DNA from: Symbiodinium natans
Lineage: Eukaryota; Sar; Dinophyceae; Suessiales; Symbiodiniaceae
Direction of reading: 5' to 3'
Assembly: GCA_905221605.1 (NCBI GenBank)
Contig: CAJNDS010000070.1
Coordinates: forward strand, 143,501 to 207,500
Length of the DNA: 64,000 nucleotides
Of this stretch, positions 1 through 10,409 are shown in pieces (position 1 is the first letter of the stretch; each line of letters opens with the position of its first letter). Made by a program: the position numbers and the translations under genes. The notes under the pieces are model-generated. The model saw only the letters and a list, made by a program, of their open reading frames with translations. It was not told the origin of the DNA and did not search any database.

Positions 1-167
1 ACCTGCAATGCACTTGGAGCTGCACTAGGTTCGAGAAACCCTATAAGGGTCCAACACCCGGTCTTTAGGGTTTAGGGTTTAGGGCTTAGGGTTTAGGGTT
101 CAGGGGGGCCCTTACACCCCTTCAAGACGGCTCCCGCTCCACCGAGTGTTAAGGGTCTAGGGTTTCG

Positions 168-235
168 GGCGCCTCTTTCGGAATTATCGGCGGGTCCAGA
201 TCAAAGACCACCAAATGCTTTGGTGCGCACTTCCG
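168..235 (-). CDS. Coding-like island (HLVVFDLD)
   Basis: A short open stretch reads KHLVVFDLDPPIIPKEAP. FDLD preceded by hydrophobic residues recalls HAD-phosphatase motif I, but the usual following Thr/Tyr position is not conserved, so no function is claimed. It is probably an exon of a minus-strand gene running off the window. The rest of 1-560 holds telomeric repeats (60-105) and unassigned sequence. Confidence 0.3.
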
Positions 236-659
236 CCCTAGTACACTGTCGCATGTTCCCAACCCCTACACTCCCTCCCTTGGTTTTCTAAATACAAACC
301 ATATAAACAATTCCTAAGGGGGCTGTAGACCCTAAGGCCCACGACCCCATGATGTTAGCGCCTTTTATCTTTTTTGGGGTCCCAAGGGCCTTGTTACTTG
401 GGGTTTTGGGGCCTTTCAGGTCATACTCCATCCTTCATTCATCCCTTCTTGCATCTGGTCGCCTTCAAATCCCTACATGACCCCACTCTTGGAGACCCTG
501 CAAAAACTGATAGAGTAAGGGCCCTGTGGGACATGTTGTCTGACAGCATTGGAAAATAATCCGTTTTTGCTTGCAAGTTGGCTTTATGCTCGTTGTATGC
601 TTACTCTCTGTCTTCTTCAATGTTCCTCCTCGTCTTCCCAGCATTCGCCTTCGTCGCCC

Positions 660-940
660 TCATCCTCTTCTCATGCCGCTGCTTTTGATGGCAAGCGTGC
701 ACGGCCCAAAACACTCTGAGCTCCTCAACCCCTCAACGGATCCCCCAGCAGAATGAACGGGGTGGAGATCAGCCTGCGTAAGTTTCGGGTCAAAGGGCGC
801 CTGGGCGCTTTGTCCGCTCTTCGCCAAAAACTCCTGCACGGCCTCGATGCCACCCTCCTCACACAAACCAACACTTAGCAGCCCAGTAACCATATGGGCT
901 AGCCAAAAAACCCGGTCGTAAACGCAAATACCCGAGCGCA
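660..940 (-). CDS. Coding-like island near the left end
   Basis: A minus frame of 93 codons contains CEEGGIEAVQEFLAKSGQ and FDPKLTQADLHPVHS. A plus frame in the same place starts MNGVEISLRKFRVKGRLG. Which is real cannot be decided here. A truncated piece of inverted-repeat family A (AGCAGCCCAGTAACC) lies at 876-911 inside it. Confidence 0.3.
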
Positions 941-1012
941 AACCTTATCGTTAAATTTTATTCCTTATCGTTTTACGAGGTAAACGACACATGCAGGAGG
1001 GAAAGCTATGAT

Positions 1013-1500
1013 ACCACACAGTAGTACATCTTTAGTACTGGCCACGTCTCGGCAGTACTGGGCTCGGCCGGCTGGCTTTTCATTGCTTTGTAGTACAAGC
1101 TTAGTACTGGACTCGATGTTTCCCTGAGACGGCTGGGTTTTTCATTGCTTTGTAGTACAAGCCTAGTACTGGAATCGAGGTTTCCGTGAGCCGGCCGGTT
1201 CTGTCATTGCTTTGTAGTACGAGCTCAGTACTGGAATCGATGTTTCCGTGAGCCGGCTGCTTTTTTCATTGCTTTGTAGTACAAGCTTAGTACTGGACTC
1301 GATGTTGCCCTGAGACAGCTGGGTTTTTCATTGCTTTGTAGTCCAAGCTTAGTACTGGAATTGATGTTTGCGTGAATCGATGTTTCCCTAAGCCGGCTGT
1401 ATTTCATTGCTTTGTAGTACAGGGTTAGTACTGGAATCGATGTTTCAGTGAGCCGGCTGGTATTTCATTGCTTTGTAGTACAAGCTTGGTACCCTTCCTT
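1013..1500. repeat. 59-bp minisatellite, about 8 units
   Basis: Unit contains CATTGCTTTGTAGTACAAG and CTTAGTACTGG...CGATGTTTCC. The segment TATTCCTTATCGTTTTAC occurs on each side of the array (about 955 and 1535). Confidence 0.85.
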
Positions 1501-1611
1501 CTGCCCAACATGTCAACGTCATCGTTTTTTTCTATTCCTTATCGTTTTACAAGGGATCCTTGACTTCGGGGCCGCCCTTACAAAAAGTTCCACAACCGGG
1601 TTATTTGCCAA

Positions 1612-1708
1612 GCCCATATTGCAATAAGGGCACCCTTTTTTTGGTTGGTTACTCTATAAGGGAACCCAGAACCAGAAAAAGGGCAAAGGGTACCACTGGG
1701 CTACCAAG
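1612..1708 (-). mobile_element. Introner/MITE family A, copy 1
   Basis: Right end is ACTGGGCTACCAAG, with internal GGGAACCCAGAACCAGAAAAAG and a T-run as in the other copies. The left end is degraded (TTGCCAAGCCCA). No exon was recognised directly beside it, so whether it is spliced is unknown. Confidence 0.7.
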
Positions 1709-2049
1709 CACATCTATTTAGTGTTCTGGGGTATGAGTATTTCCCAAGATAGGGGGTACCCCTTTTCTACCCCAGATAGAATCGAATCCCTTCAAGGCCC
1801 TTTTTTTTGGAAGCCCACGTATCATGATGCGGAGTAGCGAGGCATCTCTCACCCCTGTCTGTCCTCTGCTAGCTTCTCCAAGACCTTTTGATCTGGAGGG
1901 CGCTTTCGACCGCCACCTCCCTTGCCAGATGCCTTGCACACCAGGATGAGGCCCCAAAAATCCCCATAATCAACCCTATAAAGAGGGCCTTTTTAAAGGG
2001 TTGTCGGGTTTTCCTCCTTGCCGTCATGAGGTCCGCAAGTAGCAGCAGC

Positions 2050-5000
2050 CTACGCCGGCGGAACTGAGGCCCACGCGCATCTGAACCCGGTGTTGTAGCT
2101 GCCACTGTCTGCGGTGTTCCCCATGCGGGTCACAACAGTCGCCTCCAATTCTGCCCACTCGCACAAAACCCCAAACCCTAGATAAACCCTAAACCCTAAA
2201 CCCTAAAAATATGAAACATCCTATTGCGCGGCCTTGTGATTGAACTCTCCAGCGGGGCTGTCGATGAAGGACCCGCCCTTCAGAGTCCACTGCGGCTCTT
2301 CTTCCGGCCTCCACGACTCTGTTGGGGTTATAGTGTTTTTCCTAGGGTTGGATAGGGTTTAAGAGGGTTTAATAGGGTTTATAGGGTTTCGTAGGGTTTA
2401 AGAGGGCTTAAAAGGGGGTTTATAGGGTTTACAGGTCGATACTGATAGGGTTGATGGGGGGTGGGGGGGGTGGGGGGGGGGGGTGGGGCGGGGTGGGGGG
2501 GTGGGTGGGGGGGGTGGGGGTTGGGGGGGGTTGGGGGGGGGTGGGGGTGGGGGTGGGGGTGGGGGGGGGTGGGGGTTGGGGGGGTGGGGGTGGGGGGGGT
2601 GGGGGGGGTGGGGGGTGGGGGTGGGGGGGGTGTGGGGGGGGGGGGGGGGGGTGGGGGGGGGTGGGTTGGGGGGGTGGTTCGGGGGGGTGGGGGGGGGGGT
2701 GGGGGGGGGGGGGTGGGGGGGGGGGGGGGGGTTGGGGGGGGGTGGGGGCGTGGGGGGGGGTGGGGGTAAACCCTAAACCCTAAACCCTAAACCGAAACCC
2801 TAAACCCTAAACCCTAAACCCTAAACCCTAATCAGAGGCCGGCCTGCTGCCAGGAAAGGGATCTGAAGTCCACTCCCACACATTGCCAACCTGGGTGCAT
2901 CAGGCAGGGTTGAGGGCGCATGGGCTGGTGAGGATACCCAGAGACTCCAAAACCCCTTAATTAGGGAATATCCCTTAAAGTCTAATAAGAACCCTAGTAT
3001 GATTTAAGGTATATTCCTTAATTAAGGGGTTTTGGAGTCTCTGGGTACTGCAACTTGTATGGCGGGAGCATGCTGAAGATCCGACCGTGGAGAATACGCC
3101 GTAGGAGTTTGCAGGATACGCCTCTTGGACCCACCGGTAGCTCACAAGCAGCGTGCTCGTCTTACAAAAATTCCCGGCATGATGGCTAAAAGTCGAGCAG
3201 GTCCTCGCACATCGGGCCAACCCTCAACCCTATAAACCCTAAACCCTAAACCCTAAGTTTGCTTTTTTTTGGGGGGGACAACTCCCCCGAATCCCAAGCC
3301 TTGACGGGGCTGATGGCATGGTAGCCATCCTGTCCAGTCTAGGGTTTAGGGTGTAAAGTTTCGGGTTTAGACGGCAGGGAACAGCTAGCACATACAGCCA
3401 AGGCGTTGTGCATCTCATGGCGCTCCGGTGCCTCTAGCAAGTTCTCAAAAGGAAAGCGGCCCTGCCAAATGTTCATCTTCCACCTGGGGCCACGTCTTCT
3501 AGGGTTTCGGGTTTCGTCTTACAAAGCCAGCACGCGAGCGAAGGCAGGTTTCGACGTCCAGCCTTCCCTTACCTGGCACATCGGAGTCCTCCCATGGGTA
3601 GAGAGACCTTCCGGCAAGAGGCTGGGGCTCAGATGCGAACACCCTCTCAGGGAGCCAAGGGGCCCACTCCTTCCGCTTTCCCCTCGCCGCATTCTCCCAC
3701 TCGGCCTCAGCACCGGTTTCGGGCTTACAGGCCAGCTTCTGCAAGGCGCCAAAAGGCACGCAAAAATTTAGAAATAAAACATGCAGGCCTCAGTCGGGAG
3801 CCGCTTGCCAGCCCATTCGCAATAAGCCTCACGTTAAGGTGGCAACGAGGCAAATGCAACATGATTTCGATGCCCAGCGCACAAGACTTCGCTCGCAGTA
3901 CCTAAAGGTTGGCCCCTTGAAGCTTTAAAAAGGAGTCCCAAGGATGACCCTGTCAAACCCCATAAGGGAAGATAATAAGATAGCCCAAGGGCCTCCCCAC
4001 ATACTCTTGGGCCACTTTTTGGCGTCTCTGGTAGGTCTGGGGGTCCTGGCATTTGCATCGGTCCAACTGATGTGCACGACGGGGTAGTCTTCCCACCTGT
4101 CCTCGAGGGGCCAATCTTCATGAAAAGAAGAGCCAACAGCATACCTTGGGATGTTCCCCCTTATACTAACAGTCTTGAGAGTCTTGAATAGGGAATATAG
4201 TGGGGGTTACTATATTCCCTATTAAGGACTGCTAGTGTAAGGGTGAACATCCCAGAACATACGCCGTCACACACCTGGCCTTCAGCGAGGAATCCCGCCT
4301 TGCTTTTACACTGGACACCGACGCACCAAAATTTGATGAACATCATCAACAGGTGCCAATCAAGCAAGCATGCCAAAAACTGGCGGGTTCTTAGTAGGGA
4401 AGAAGGGAATGAGGGCCCTGTGTATACCCATTTAAGGGGCCCGAATTCCCCCATGCCCTACCAAGAACCAGGGGGGAAAGCGCCAAGCCCCTCTGGATGT
4501 CGCCACCAAGCGTTTTCGACAGCGACCTCCACAGTTCAGTGCCACTTCTTCGGCCCTAAACCCTAAACCCTAAACACTTTTGGGGTTTAGGGGTCTCTGC
4601 GATTCAGTCTTCGGCCCCCAGCCCAGTGTGGTGCACTCTCGATGTGCTGCGGGGATTCCCGCAGCACGGCCTTGGGATGCCACAAAGCTGCATCAAACAA
4701 ACTTCATGCAGCTCTTTATCCCTAAACCCTAGTCCTAAACCCTAAACCCTAAACCCTAAACCCTAAACCCTAAACCCTAAACCCATCTTTTGGCAGCATG
4801 TCCCGACCTGGCTCAAGGAGCTGTTCAGCACAAAGCTCCAGCCATATCTTTCGGCATCTGTCCTGTCAACGTGAAGGGAAATCTGTCTCTCGCATCCCAT
4901 GGGCTTCGAGATTAGCCTCTAACAAGACCATCGGATGCTCACCGGAAGCCTTAACCCTAAACCCTAAACCCTACAAGTCGGTCTTGAACTTGGTTTCTTT

Positions 5001-5657
5001 GACAAACTCACGGAAGTGCGAGTTCGTGACCGGCGTCTCATCGATCGCATATGCCTCTAAGGTCACAACGCAGCAACCAAGGTTTAGGGTTTAGGGTTTA
5101 GGGTTTAGGGTTTAGGGCTTAGGGCTTAGGGTTTAGGGTTTAGGGTTTAGGGTGCTTGCACTTCACGGATGTGGCCTGCAGCGATATCTGTTTTGTGCCA
5201 GGAGCTCCGGAAAGCTCGTCACCTCCCATGAGAAAGGTCCTGGCCTCAGTAAGCAGTACGGGTCAAGTTCAATCAGGGTTTAGGGTTTAGGGTTTAGGGT
5301 TTAGGGTTTAGGGTTTAGGGTTTAGGGTTTAGGGTTTAGGGTTTAGGGTTTAGGGTTTAGGGTTTAGGGTTTAGGGTTTAGGGTGTAAAGCGTGAAACGA
5401 ACAAACAGCAGTACGGGCTTAACGTCTGCCGGAAGGGCCTTGGCCAAAAGCCCCTAAACCCTCCACCCTAAACCCTATAGGGTTTAATGATAGTACACCC
5501 CCCCCCCCCCCCCCATAGTCTGAGCCGGGCCGCAGGTATCTTGCGCAGCGCAGGCCCACGGCGCTTCTTCTTTGAAGCTTTCTGGTTGCTGGGCTCAAGT
5601 GCCTCGCTGCCACAAAGGGCAGGAAGGCATCCTGAGTTCGCCGGCAAGATGAAGGCA
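2050..5657 (-). CDS. SUMF2-like formylglycine-generating-enzyme-fold protein, 13 exons, 5' end incomplete
   Basis: Exons read 5' to 3' on the minus strand: 5657-5531, 5244-5176, 5054-4975, 4862-4808, 4526-4489, 4144-4051, 3827-3789, 3705-3563, 3483-3396, 3160-3086, 2890-2851, 2318-2233, 2142-2050 (stop TAG). They sum to 1027 nt and every junction keeps phase, giving 341 residues plus an unresolved N-terminus. Family blocks occur in order: TFLMGGDE, ETPVTN, ERYGWSFV, WWRHPEG, YPVVHISWTDA, KRLPTEAEWE, YPWED, MNIWQGRFP, VGNVWEW, GGSFIDS and TRMGNTADS...GFRCA. FGE oxidises a sulfatase cysteine to formylglycine in the ER. This protein lacks the paired catalytic cysteines at the usual place and resembles the inactive paralogue SUMF2 there, so an enzymatic role is doubtful. 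Donors are GT or GC. One intron holds two inverted-repeat elements, another a 300-bp G-rich tract. An alternative 3' exon near 1860-1950 cannot be excluded. Confidence 0.85.
2451..2768. repeat. G-rich (GGGGGTGGGG)n tract
   Basis: About 320 bp of nearly pure G with scattered T on the plus strand, followed directly by CCCTAAA repeats. It lies in the SUMF2-like intron between the exons ending 2851 and starting 2318. G-quadruplex formation is expected from composition. Glycine-rich ORFs here are artefacts. Confidence 0.9.
2934..3054. mobile_element. MITE family G copy in an intron of the SUMF2-like gene
   Basis: CCCAGAGACTCCAAAACCCC ... GGGGTTTTGGAGTCTCTGGG is a perfect 20-bp inverted repeat. 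Related copies lie at about 5855-5962 (TTTCAGGGACTCC ends) and 28062-28170 (weaker). Confidence 0.85.
4145..4253 (-). mobile_element. MITE family B, copy at an acceptor of the SUMF2-like gene
   Basis: Inverted ends GGGATGTTCCCCCTTATACT / GTGTAAGGGTGAACATCCC. On the minus strand the element ends CATCCCAAG exactly at the start of the exon at 4144, and GTATG occurs on both sides. It therefore supplies the acceptor, possibly as an intron of its own next to a 12-nt mini-exon. Confidence 0.8.
4386..4469. mobile_element. MITE family E copy in an intron of the SUMF2-like gene
   Basis: Ends GGTTCTTAGTAGGGAAGAAG and CATGCCCTACCAAGAACC. Confidence 0.75.
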
Positions 5658-5957
5658 CTAGTGGGGGGGGGCTCTTTCGGTTTAGGGTTTAGGGTTTAGG
5701 GTTTGGGGTTTAGGGTTTAGGGTTTAGGATGGTTTAGGGTTTAGGGTTTAGGGTTTAGGGTTTAGGGTTTAGGGTTTAGGGTTTAGGGTTTAGGGTTTAG
5801 GGTTTAACATTTCGGGTTTAGGGTTTAGGGCTTAGGGCTTAGGGCTTAGGGCTCTTTCAGGGACTCCAAGGTGTGTCCATTGATTCGGGAATGTGAGTTA
5901 CAGGCCCTACCATGATCTAAGGAACATTCTTTTAACTTGAGGGATTGCGGAGTCCCT

Positions 5958-6127
5958 GAAGTCAAGGCGTCGTTGCTCTTGCCACACTTCTCAGACCCGA
6001 GCCCAAGCACAGCAGCCTGTACCTGCGCTAGTCTGGTGGAAACTTGGTGTGCTGCCAGCTGTTGCTGACAGGGCCGAGTGCAATCAGTGTCTGAGCAGCC
6101 GGCATTCGTGGCATCCGGCAAGGCTAG
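5958..6127 (-). CDS. Candidate 5' exon of the SUMF2-like gene
   Basis: An open minus-strand segment rich in cysteine and glutamine (CSDTDCTRPCQQQL) lies just upstream of the first firm exon of the SUMF2-like gene. An inverted-repeat element at about 5855-5962 separates the two. The first in-frame codon of the open stretch is TTG, so a start or further exon must lie upstream. The junction phase to the exon at 5657 could not be settled; a GA donor near 5977 would fit. Assignment rests on position only. Confidence 0.35.
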
Positions 6128-6595
6128 TCAGCAAGAATAGGCATCATGTTTGTCTTTGTCACCACAGGCCGGCATAAACAGAATGAACATGCTTTTTGTT
6201 TATCGCGAATATCCCCACACAGGGACACTCCGTATAGCCATCCACCAATATGTAAAGTAGCTAACCCGAAGTACACTCACCAACAACAGTCATATAGGCC
6301 CTAATTTCAAAAAAATACATGTATGCTGTATGTCAATATTTAGGAGTCTACGTACAAACATATCTACGTACCACGGTCGTATTTTTATGCCTATCTTTAC
6401 TTTCTGTATATGGCGGGCTTGCTCCTCATAGTAAACAGTGTCTGCTTGGGCCGCGGAGTCGCGCCGCAAACCCAAGACTACCACTACCCCCACGCCATCG
6501 CGACACGAGTATGCAGCAGCTTATAGGGTTCAGGGTTTAAGGGCTCAGGGTGAAGGGTTGAGGGTTGAGAGCTTAGGGATGTAGGGTTTAGGGTC

Positions 6596-7034
6596 TCTGC
6601 ATCTGTTGCCTCCTTTTCTGCTCTGTTCCTTACTTTCCGAACCAGCTTCTGCTCCTCGAAGACGATGCTTGACTATCTTTGCCCACACTTTCAGGGTGCC
6701 CCGATTTTTTAGGGGGAAGCTTGCCCCAGTGTATCTTGGTAGCCTAGGAACCATATTATGATGAGGGCACCCTTTTTTCTTAGAGAACCCATAACCAAAA
6801 AAAAAGGGTAAAGGGTACCACTGGGCTACCAAGGTATTGATTTGCGGCGCTTCAGCCCGCTACCTCCCCCAAAACGGTAAACCCTTGTGCAGAGTGAGTG
6901 CAGAAGATCCTCTTTTTTTCATGAGCTGTAGCATCATTGAAGGAACGACCTTGGGAGGGTGGGTAGACTTCATGGCCGTAAGAGTCGGATTCTGAAATCT
7001 GCAGTAATCTAGGTTTTGGGTGCATGTAAGGCAA
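6596..7034 (-). CDS. Coding-like sequence on both sides of MITE A copy 2
   Basis: Upstream of the element (6852-7034) a frame reads ISESDSYGHEVYPPSQGRS and another reads LLHSLCTRVYRFGGGSGLKR. Downstream (6600-6720) frames read HWGKLPPKKSGHPE and IVFEEQKLVRKVRNRAEK. More than one frame is protein-like, so exons exist but are not resolved. No family recognised. Confidence 0.3.
6735..6833 (-). mobile_element. Introner/MITE family A, copy 2
   Basis: Both inverted ends are clear (CTTGGTAGCC and CTGGGCTACCAAG) and flanked by ATAC direct repeats. With ATAC the duplication cannot supply a GT, GC or GA donor, so this copy is probably not a self-made intron and may lie in non-coding sequence. Confidence 0.8.
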
Positions 7035-7268
7035 GCTTCCGGGTTCAGGAATTCGGGTCGTTGGTCCTAAGGAATCCCGTTCCTGCTTCGAAGCTGACCA
7101 ACAAACCTAAGGAGAGCAAGGGCATGTTTTCACTTAAACAGGGGCTGGTGGGCATCCTGGGGTACCCTTGGCCCATGCCTAAACCCTAAACCCTAAACCC
7201 TAAACCCTAACCCTAAACCCTAAACCCTAAACCCCAGATGCCACTCCGAGAGGCTCTTGCGGCCGCAA

Positions 7269-7365
7269 TCACTTGCTGCAGTCGGGCACGAAGCCCTTGC
7301 TGGCGAAGGGAACCCACTTGCACCTTGCGAGGTGTTGAGGCGCTGGCAGTTCGTGAATCGACTCT
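7269..7365 (-). CDS. Exon with CKWVP..SKGFVPDC motif
   Basis: Reads HELPAPQHLARCKWVP then FASKGFVPDC. A homologous exon (GKWVPNLSKGYVPDC) is at about 10700-10760. Differences between the two are mostly at third codon positions, which supports this frame and real coding. Function unknown. Confidence 0.5.
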
Positions 7366-7429
7366 CATGCGTCTGTCTGCACTTCAATGCATCAGAAAGC
7401 CTATAAGTGCAGACAAGTTATAGGCTCAT

Positions 7430-7806
7430 CGCGTTATAGCCGGACAACGCGATCCGCCAAGCAGCCACAAAAAGGAAAAGGTGCTGATACTGACCGTGTG
7501 AGGCTTTCGGTTCGGATGGTTCCGGGCTGTCGGGCTTAAAGGATGCATGATGCGCGACCGACGACGTGCCGCGTTCGTTTCGCGCGCCAGCTCAGGCGTG
7601 CAATGTTGTGTGGTTGGCCTGAGAACTTGGTGCCCGAGACAGGCGTAAACGGCGCATACCTTCACCGCTTAAGCCTGTCATTTCTGAACATCCTCCTGCT
7701 GCACCACAGATATGCAGAACTTGAATGATGCAGAAGTTCTTGCTGGATGCTACGGGCCGGACCGGCAGCTGTGAAGGCGAAAGAGCCGTACATCCAGTCT
7801 TGCTGC
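7430..7806 (-). CDS. Coding-like island
   Basis: 7676-7806 reads QQDWMYGSFAFTAAGPARSI then QQELLHHSSSAYLW; 7540-7670 reads YAPFTPVSGTKFSGQPHN in one frame. Probably two exons of one minus-strand gene. No domain recognised. 7810-8100 holds AT-rich unassigned sequence and short telomeric tracts. Confidence 0.35.
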
Positions 7807-8129
7807 AGAATAACCATAATCATCAAACAGGATTAGAACAGAAAAGAAGATTATGATAGTCATACAATCATCAGAAACGGATAATGGCAGAAATAATATG
7901 CAGTGTCAGATACTACTCGAAGCATCCAACAATCCAAAATGGCATAGCCGCACAGACCCTAAACCCTAAACCCTACACCCTAAACCCTACACCCTAACAA
8001 AAAAGAAAAGAAAGCTCAGCTGCTGACCACTCTGGCTGGCCCGGGGAAACACCAGTCTGCCGAAGACAGGCGCAGGGAGTACAGGGTTCAGGGCTCAGGG
8101 TTCAAAAGTTCAAATACCCATAACTACAG

Positions 8130-8275
8130 AGAATATATATATATATATATATATGTAGATATTGATATGTATACATATATATGTATATATGTATATGTCT
8201 GACTATATAGAAGTGTGTGTATAAATGTGTGTGTGTATGTATGTATGTATGTATGTATGTGTATCTATATATAGG
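8130..8275. repeat. TA and GTAT microsatellites
   Basis: (TA)n with imperfect TATATG units followed by (GTAT)n. Other microsatellites: 12935-13000, 30165-30240, 34375-34440, 56290-56335, 61683-61736 and (TTA)n at 62976-63085. Confidence 0.9.
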
Positions 8276-8532
8276 GATAAGGGCATATCTGTGGAACCCT
8301 TTAATCCAGGGCTTCAAGTTCCACCCCTTAGCACTCCACCCGCACTGTCCAATCCAGCTCAGAACTCCAAATTACCCTTCTTGTTTTTTGCATCCGGGCT
8401 CTACGCGATACTCCAAATTGCCCTAAACCCCATAAACCCGCGAGCTCTGCCGGTGAACTGCCCTAAGGCCTAAACCCTGAACCTCAAAAACCTAAACCCT
8501 AAACCCTTAAACCCTAAACCCTAAACCCTAAA

Positions 8533-8604
8533 CGCGGACTTCTCTCCCAAACGGAACAGCTTGTGAAGTGTCGGAATCGGAGCTCATGTCCATGCCCTCT
8601 ATGG
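8533..8604 (-). CDS. Small coding-like island
   Basis: Reads MDMSSDSDTSQAVPFGREV, bounded by a telomeric tract that provides GTTTAGGG immediately after ...GTCCGC, a donor-like junction. Confidence 0.3.
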
Positions 8605-8700
8605 GTGGTTGTCAAAATGATGGTCCCTTTTTGGATCCTTATTATACTACGGCACCTGATATTTAGGGTACCCAAAAGGGATCATAATTTTGACAACCGC
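8600..8700. mobile_element. MITE with GGTTGTCAAAAT ends
   Basis: GGGTGGTTGTCAAAATGATGG ... CATAATTTTGACAACCGCCC inverted repeat. Confidence 0.75.
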
Positions 8701-8782
8701 CCCTATTCAAGTTGCCAAAATGCCGGTTTTTGCAGGCTTTAGGGTTTGGGGCTCAGGGTTTGGGCATATCCCTTTCATTCCG

Positions 8783-8927
8783 GGAACAGTACTTGGAAAC
8801 CCCTGTTGACTTAGCAAGTCTGCTTAGTATCCCCTGAACACCCTATTATAATCACAATAACCCACCTTACTCACCCTACTTACTAAGTCACAAGGGCTTC
8901 CAAGTAATTCCCCCAACCCGAAACCCT
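8783..8927. mobile_element. MITE with CTTGGAAACCCCTG ends
   Basis: TACTTGGAAACCCCTGTTGAC ... AAGTCACAAGGGCTTCCAAGTA forms an imperfect inverted repeat. Confidence 0.6.
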
Positions 8928-9114
8928 AAACTCTAAACTTAGTAAAACCTAAACCCTGAACCCTGAACTATGTAAACCCTCAACCCTACTGGCTTCGTAG
9001 TTGAAGTTCTTTCAACAAGAGACCGGCTCGAATTTGTGCCTGTGGCGGCGGTGTGGCGACCGCGGAGGGAACTGGCCACGGTTTGGAGAGAGCATTTAGG
9101 GTTTAATTAGGGTT

Positions 9115-9741
9115 TATATATAGGCCCCGTGGTACATATGAACTTAATTTGAACTTCTGCTGGACTTCTCTTACATACGTTTAAGTAGGAAATAAGCTGT
9201 GTATAAGTTCGAAATAGTTCGAAGGCTTGCTTTCTTTATCGTTTTCATGAACAGCACCCTTTTTTTCGAAAACACGGGCACACGGCTTAGGGCATGGCAG
9301 AAAACTATGCCCAGAGATGCAGAGGGACCATTTGCTTCTTGCAAGCATGGCAAGGCGAAACGTGCGAAAACAAGGACAAAACAGGCCAACTCCGCGGACA
9401 TTGGCATTTTTGCGGACCGGCTCGCGGACACTCGCGGACAGCAGACGACGCCCAATGGTAGTGGCGCAGGGCTGCAAGACCGATTTCTTCAATTTTGGCC
9501 GGAATGCATGCGCGAGCCAGGGAAAAAACATCTCAAAATGCAAAACAGATAACTAGAGAGAAGTTCTTTTTAAGTTGCTTTACATAACGTAGATAAGTTC
9601 ATAAGTCCCGAAATATGTCAAGCAAAAAATGTTGAACTTATCTGGAACTTAATCATATAAAGCAAACTTAACTCCAGGATAAACAACTTAATCGATACAA
9701 ATCGTATACTTATAGGTCGATAAGTCGGCGGGGCCTATATA
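9115..9741. mobile_element. 627-bp inverted-repeat element, possibly with a small ORF
   Basis: Ends TATATAGGCCCCG and CGGGGCCTATATA. Subterminal AAGTTC/GAACTT words recur on both sides. The middle has overlapping ORFs (plus 9199-9552, 117 codons; minus 9181-9543, 120 codons) without recognisable domains and a GCGGACA repeat. It is larger than the intron-sized elements and has no telomeric repeats inside. Confidence 0.55.
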
Positions 9742-10253
9742 GATAGGGCTTAAGGGTTAGGCTAAACACAGGGGCCTTCACGACGAGATAGGTTTGTTAT
9801 TATTACCGTTTTTTTTTGCGGGGGGGGGGGGGGGGGGTATCCCCAGTATACTTCCATAGGGACCATACGGGAATACTAGCTTTCATTGTTCCGACCCCTC
9901 GTTGCCTTTAGGGGCCCCTAGCCTGCTTGAGTTTTTTGTAGGTGCCCTAAGAAGTCAGTAAAATGTTCAGGGTTTGGGGTTTGCAGTTTAGGGTTTCGTC
10001 GAGAATCCTGTAAAGTGTCTAGAATATAGAGCCTGCGCAGACAATGCAGGTTCGGGGTTCTGACGGGTTTGGGGTTTAGGGCCTGCACAACCTCGACCGT
10101 CCCGTGATTTCACTTGCTTCTCCTATCGCCCCCTAAACCCTAAACCCTAAACCCTACACCCTACACCCTGATTTGGAAGATATTCTTGGGAGGGAGTACA
10201 AGGCCGAAACTTGGAGTTGTTTCCTTGCCAATCAGGAAGCCCAGGAAGATGAG

Positions 10254-10404
10254 TTTGGTAGCCCAGCAACCATCTTCTGAGAATTCTGCTAAGGGCACTT
10301 TTCATTATTTTGATTTTTTTTTTTTTTTTTGGGGGGGGGGGGTTGGCTGGCTTTATAAAGGGAACCTCGAAGCAAAAGAAGGGAAAGGGTGCCACTGGGC
10401 TACA
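10254..10404 (-). mobile_element. Introner/MITE family A, copy 3, with homopolymer expansion
   Basis: Ends TTTGGTAGCCCAG and CTGGGCTACAC bracket the usual internal sequence, which here contains long T and G runs. Coding-like sequence lies on both sides, but no exact target duplication was found. Confidence 0.75.
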
Positions 10405-10409
10405 CCGTT

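Noticed and set aside
2451-2783. Gly/Trp/Val-rich ORFs on the plus strand
   Set aside because: They are translations of the G-rich tract in three frames and carry no other signal.
6735-6833. Introner copy 2 as a spliced intron
   Set aside because: Its flanking duplication is ATAC, and no shift within it gives a GT, GC or GA donor, so splicing there is not supported.
6600-6860. Formin FH2 domain (HWGKLP)
   Set aside because: A short resemblance only; frames on both sides are inconsistent and no further FH2 blocks were found.
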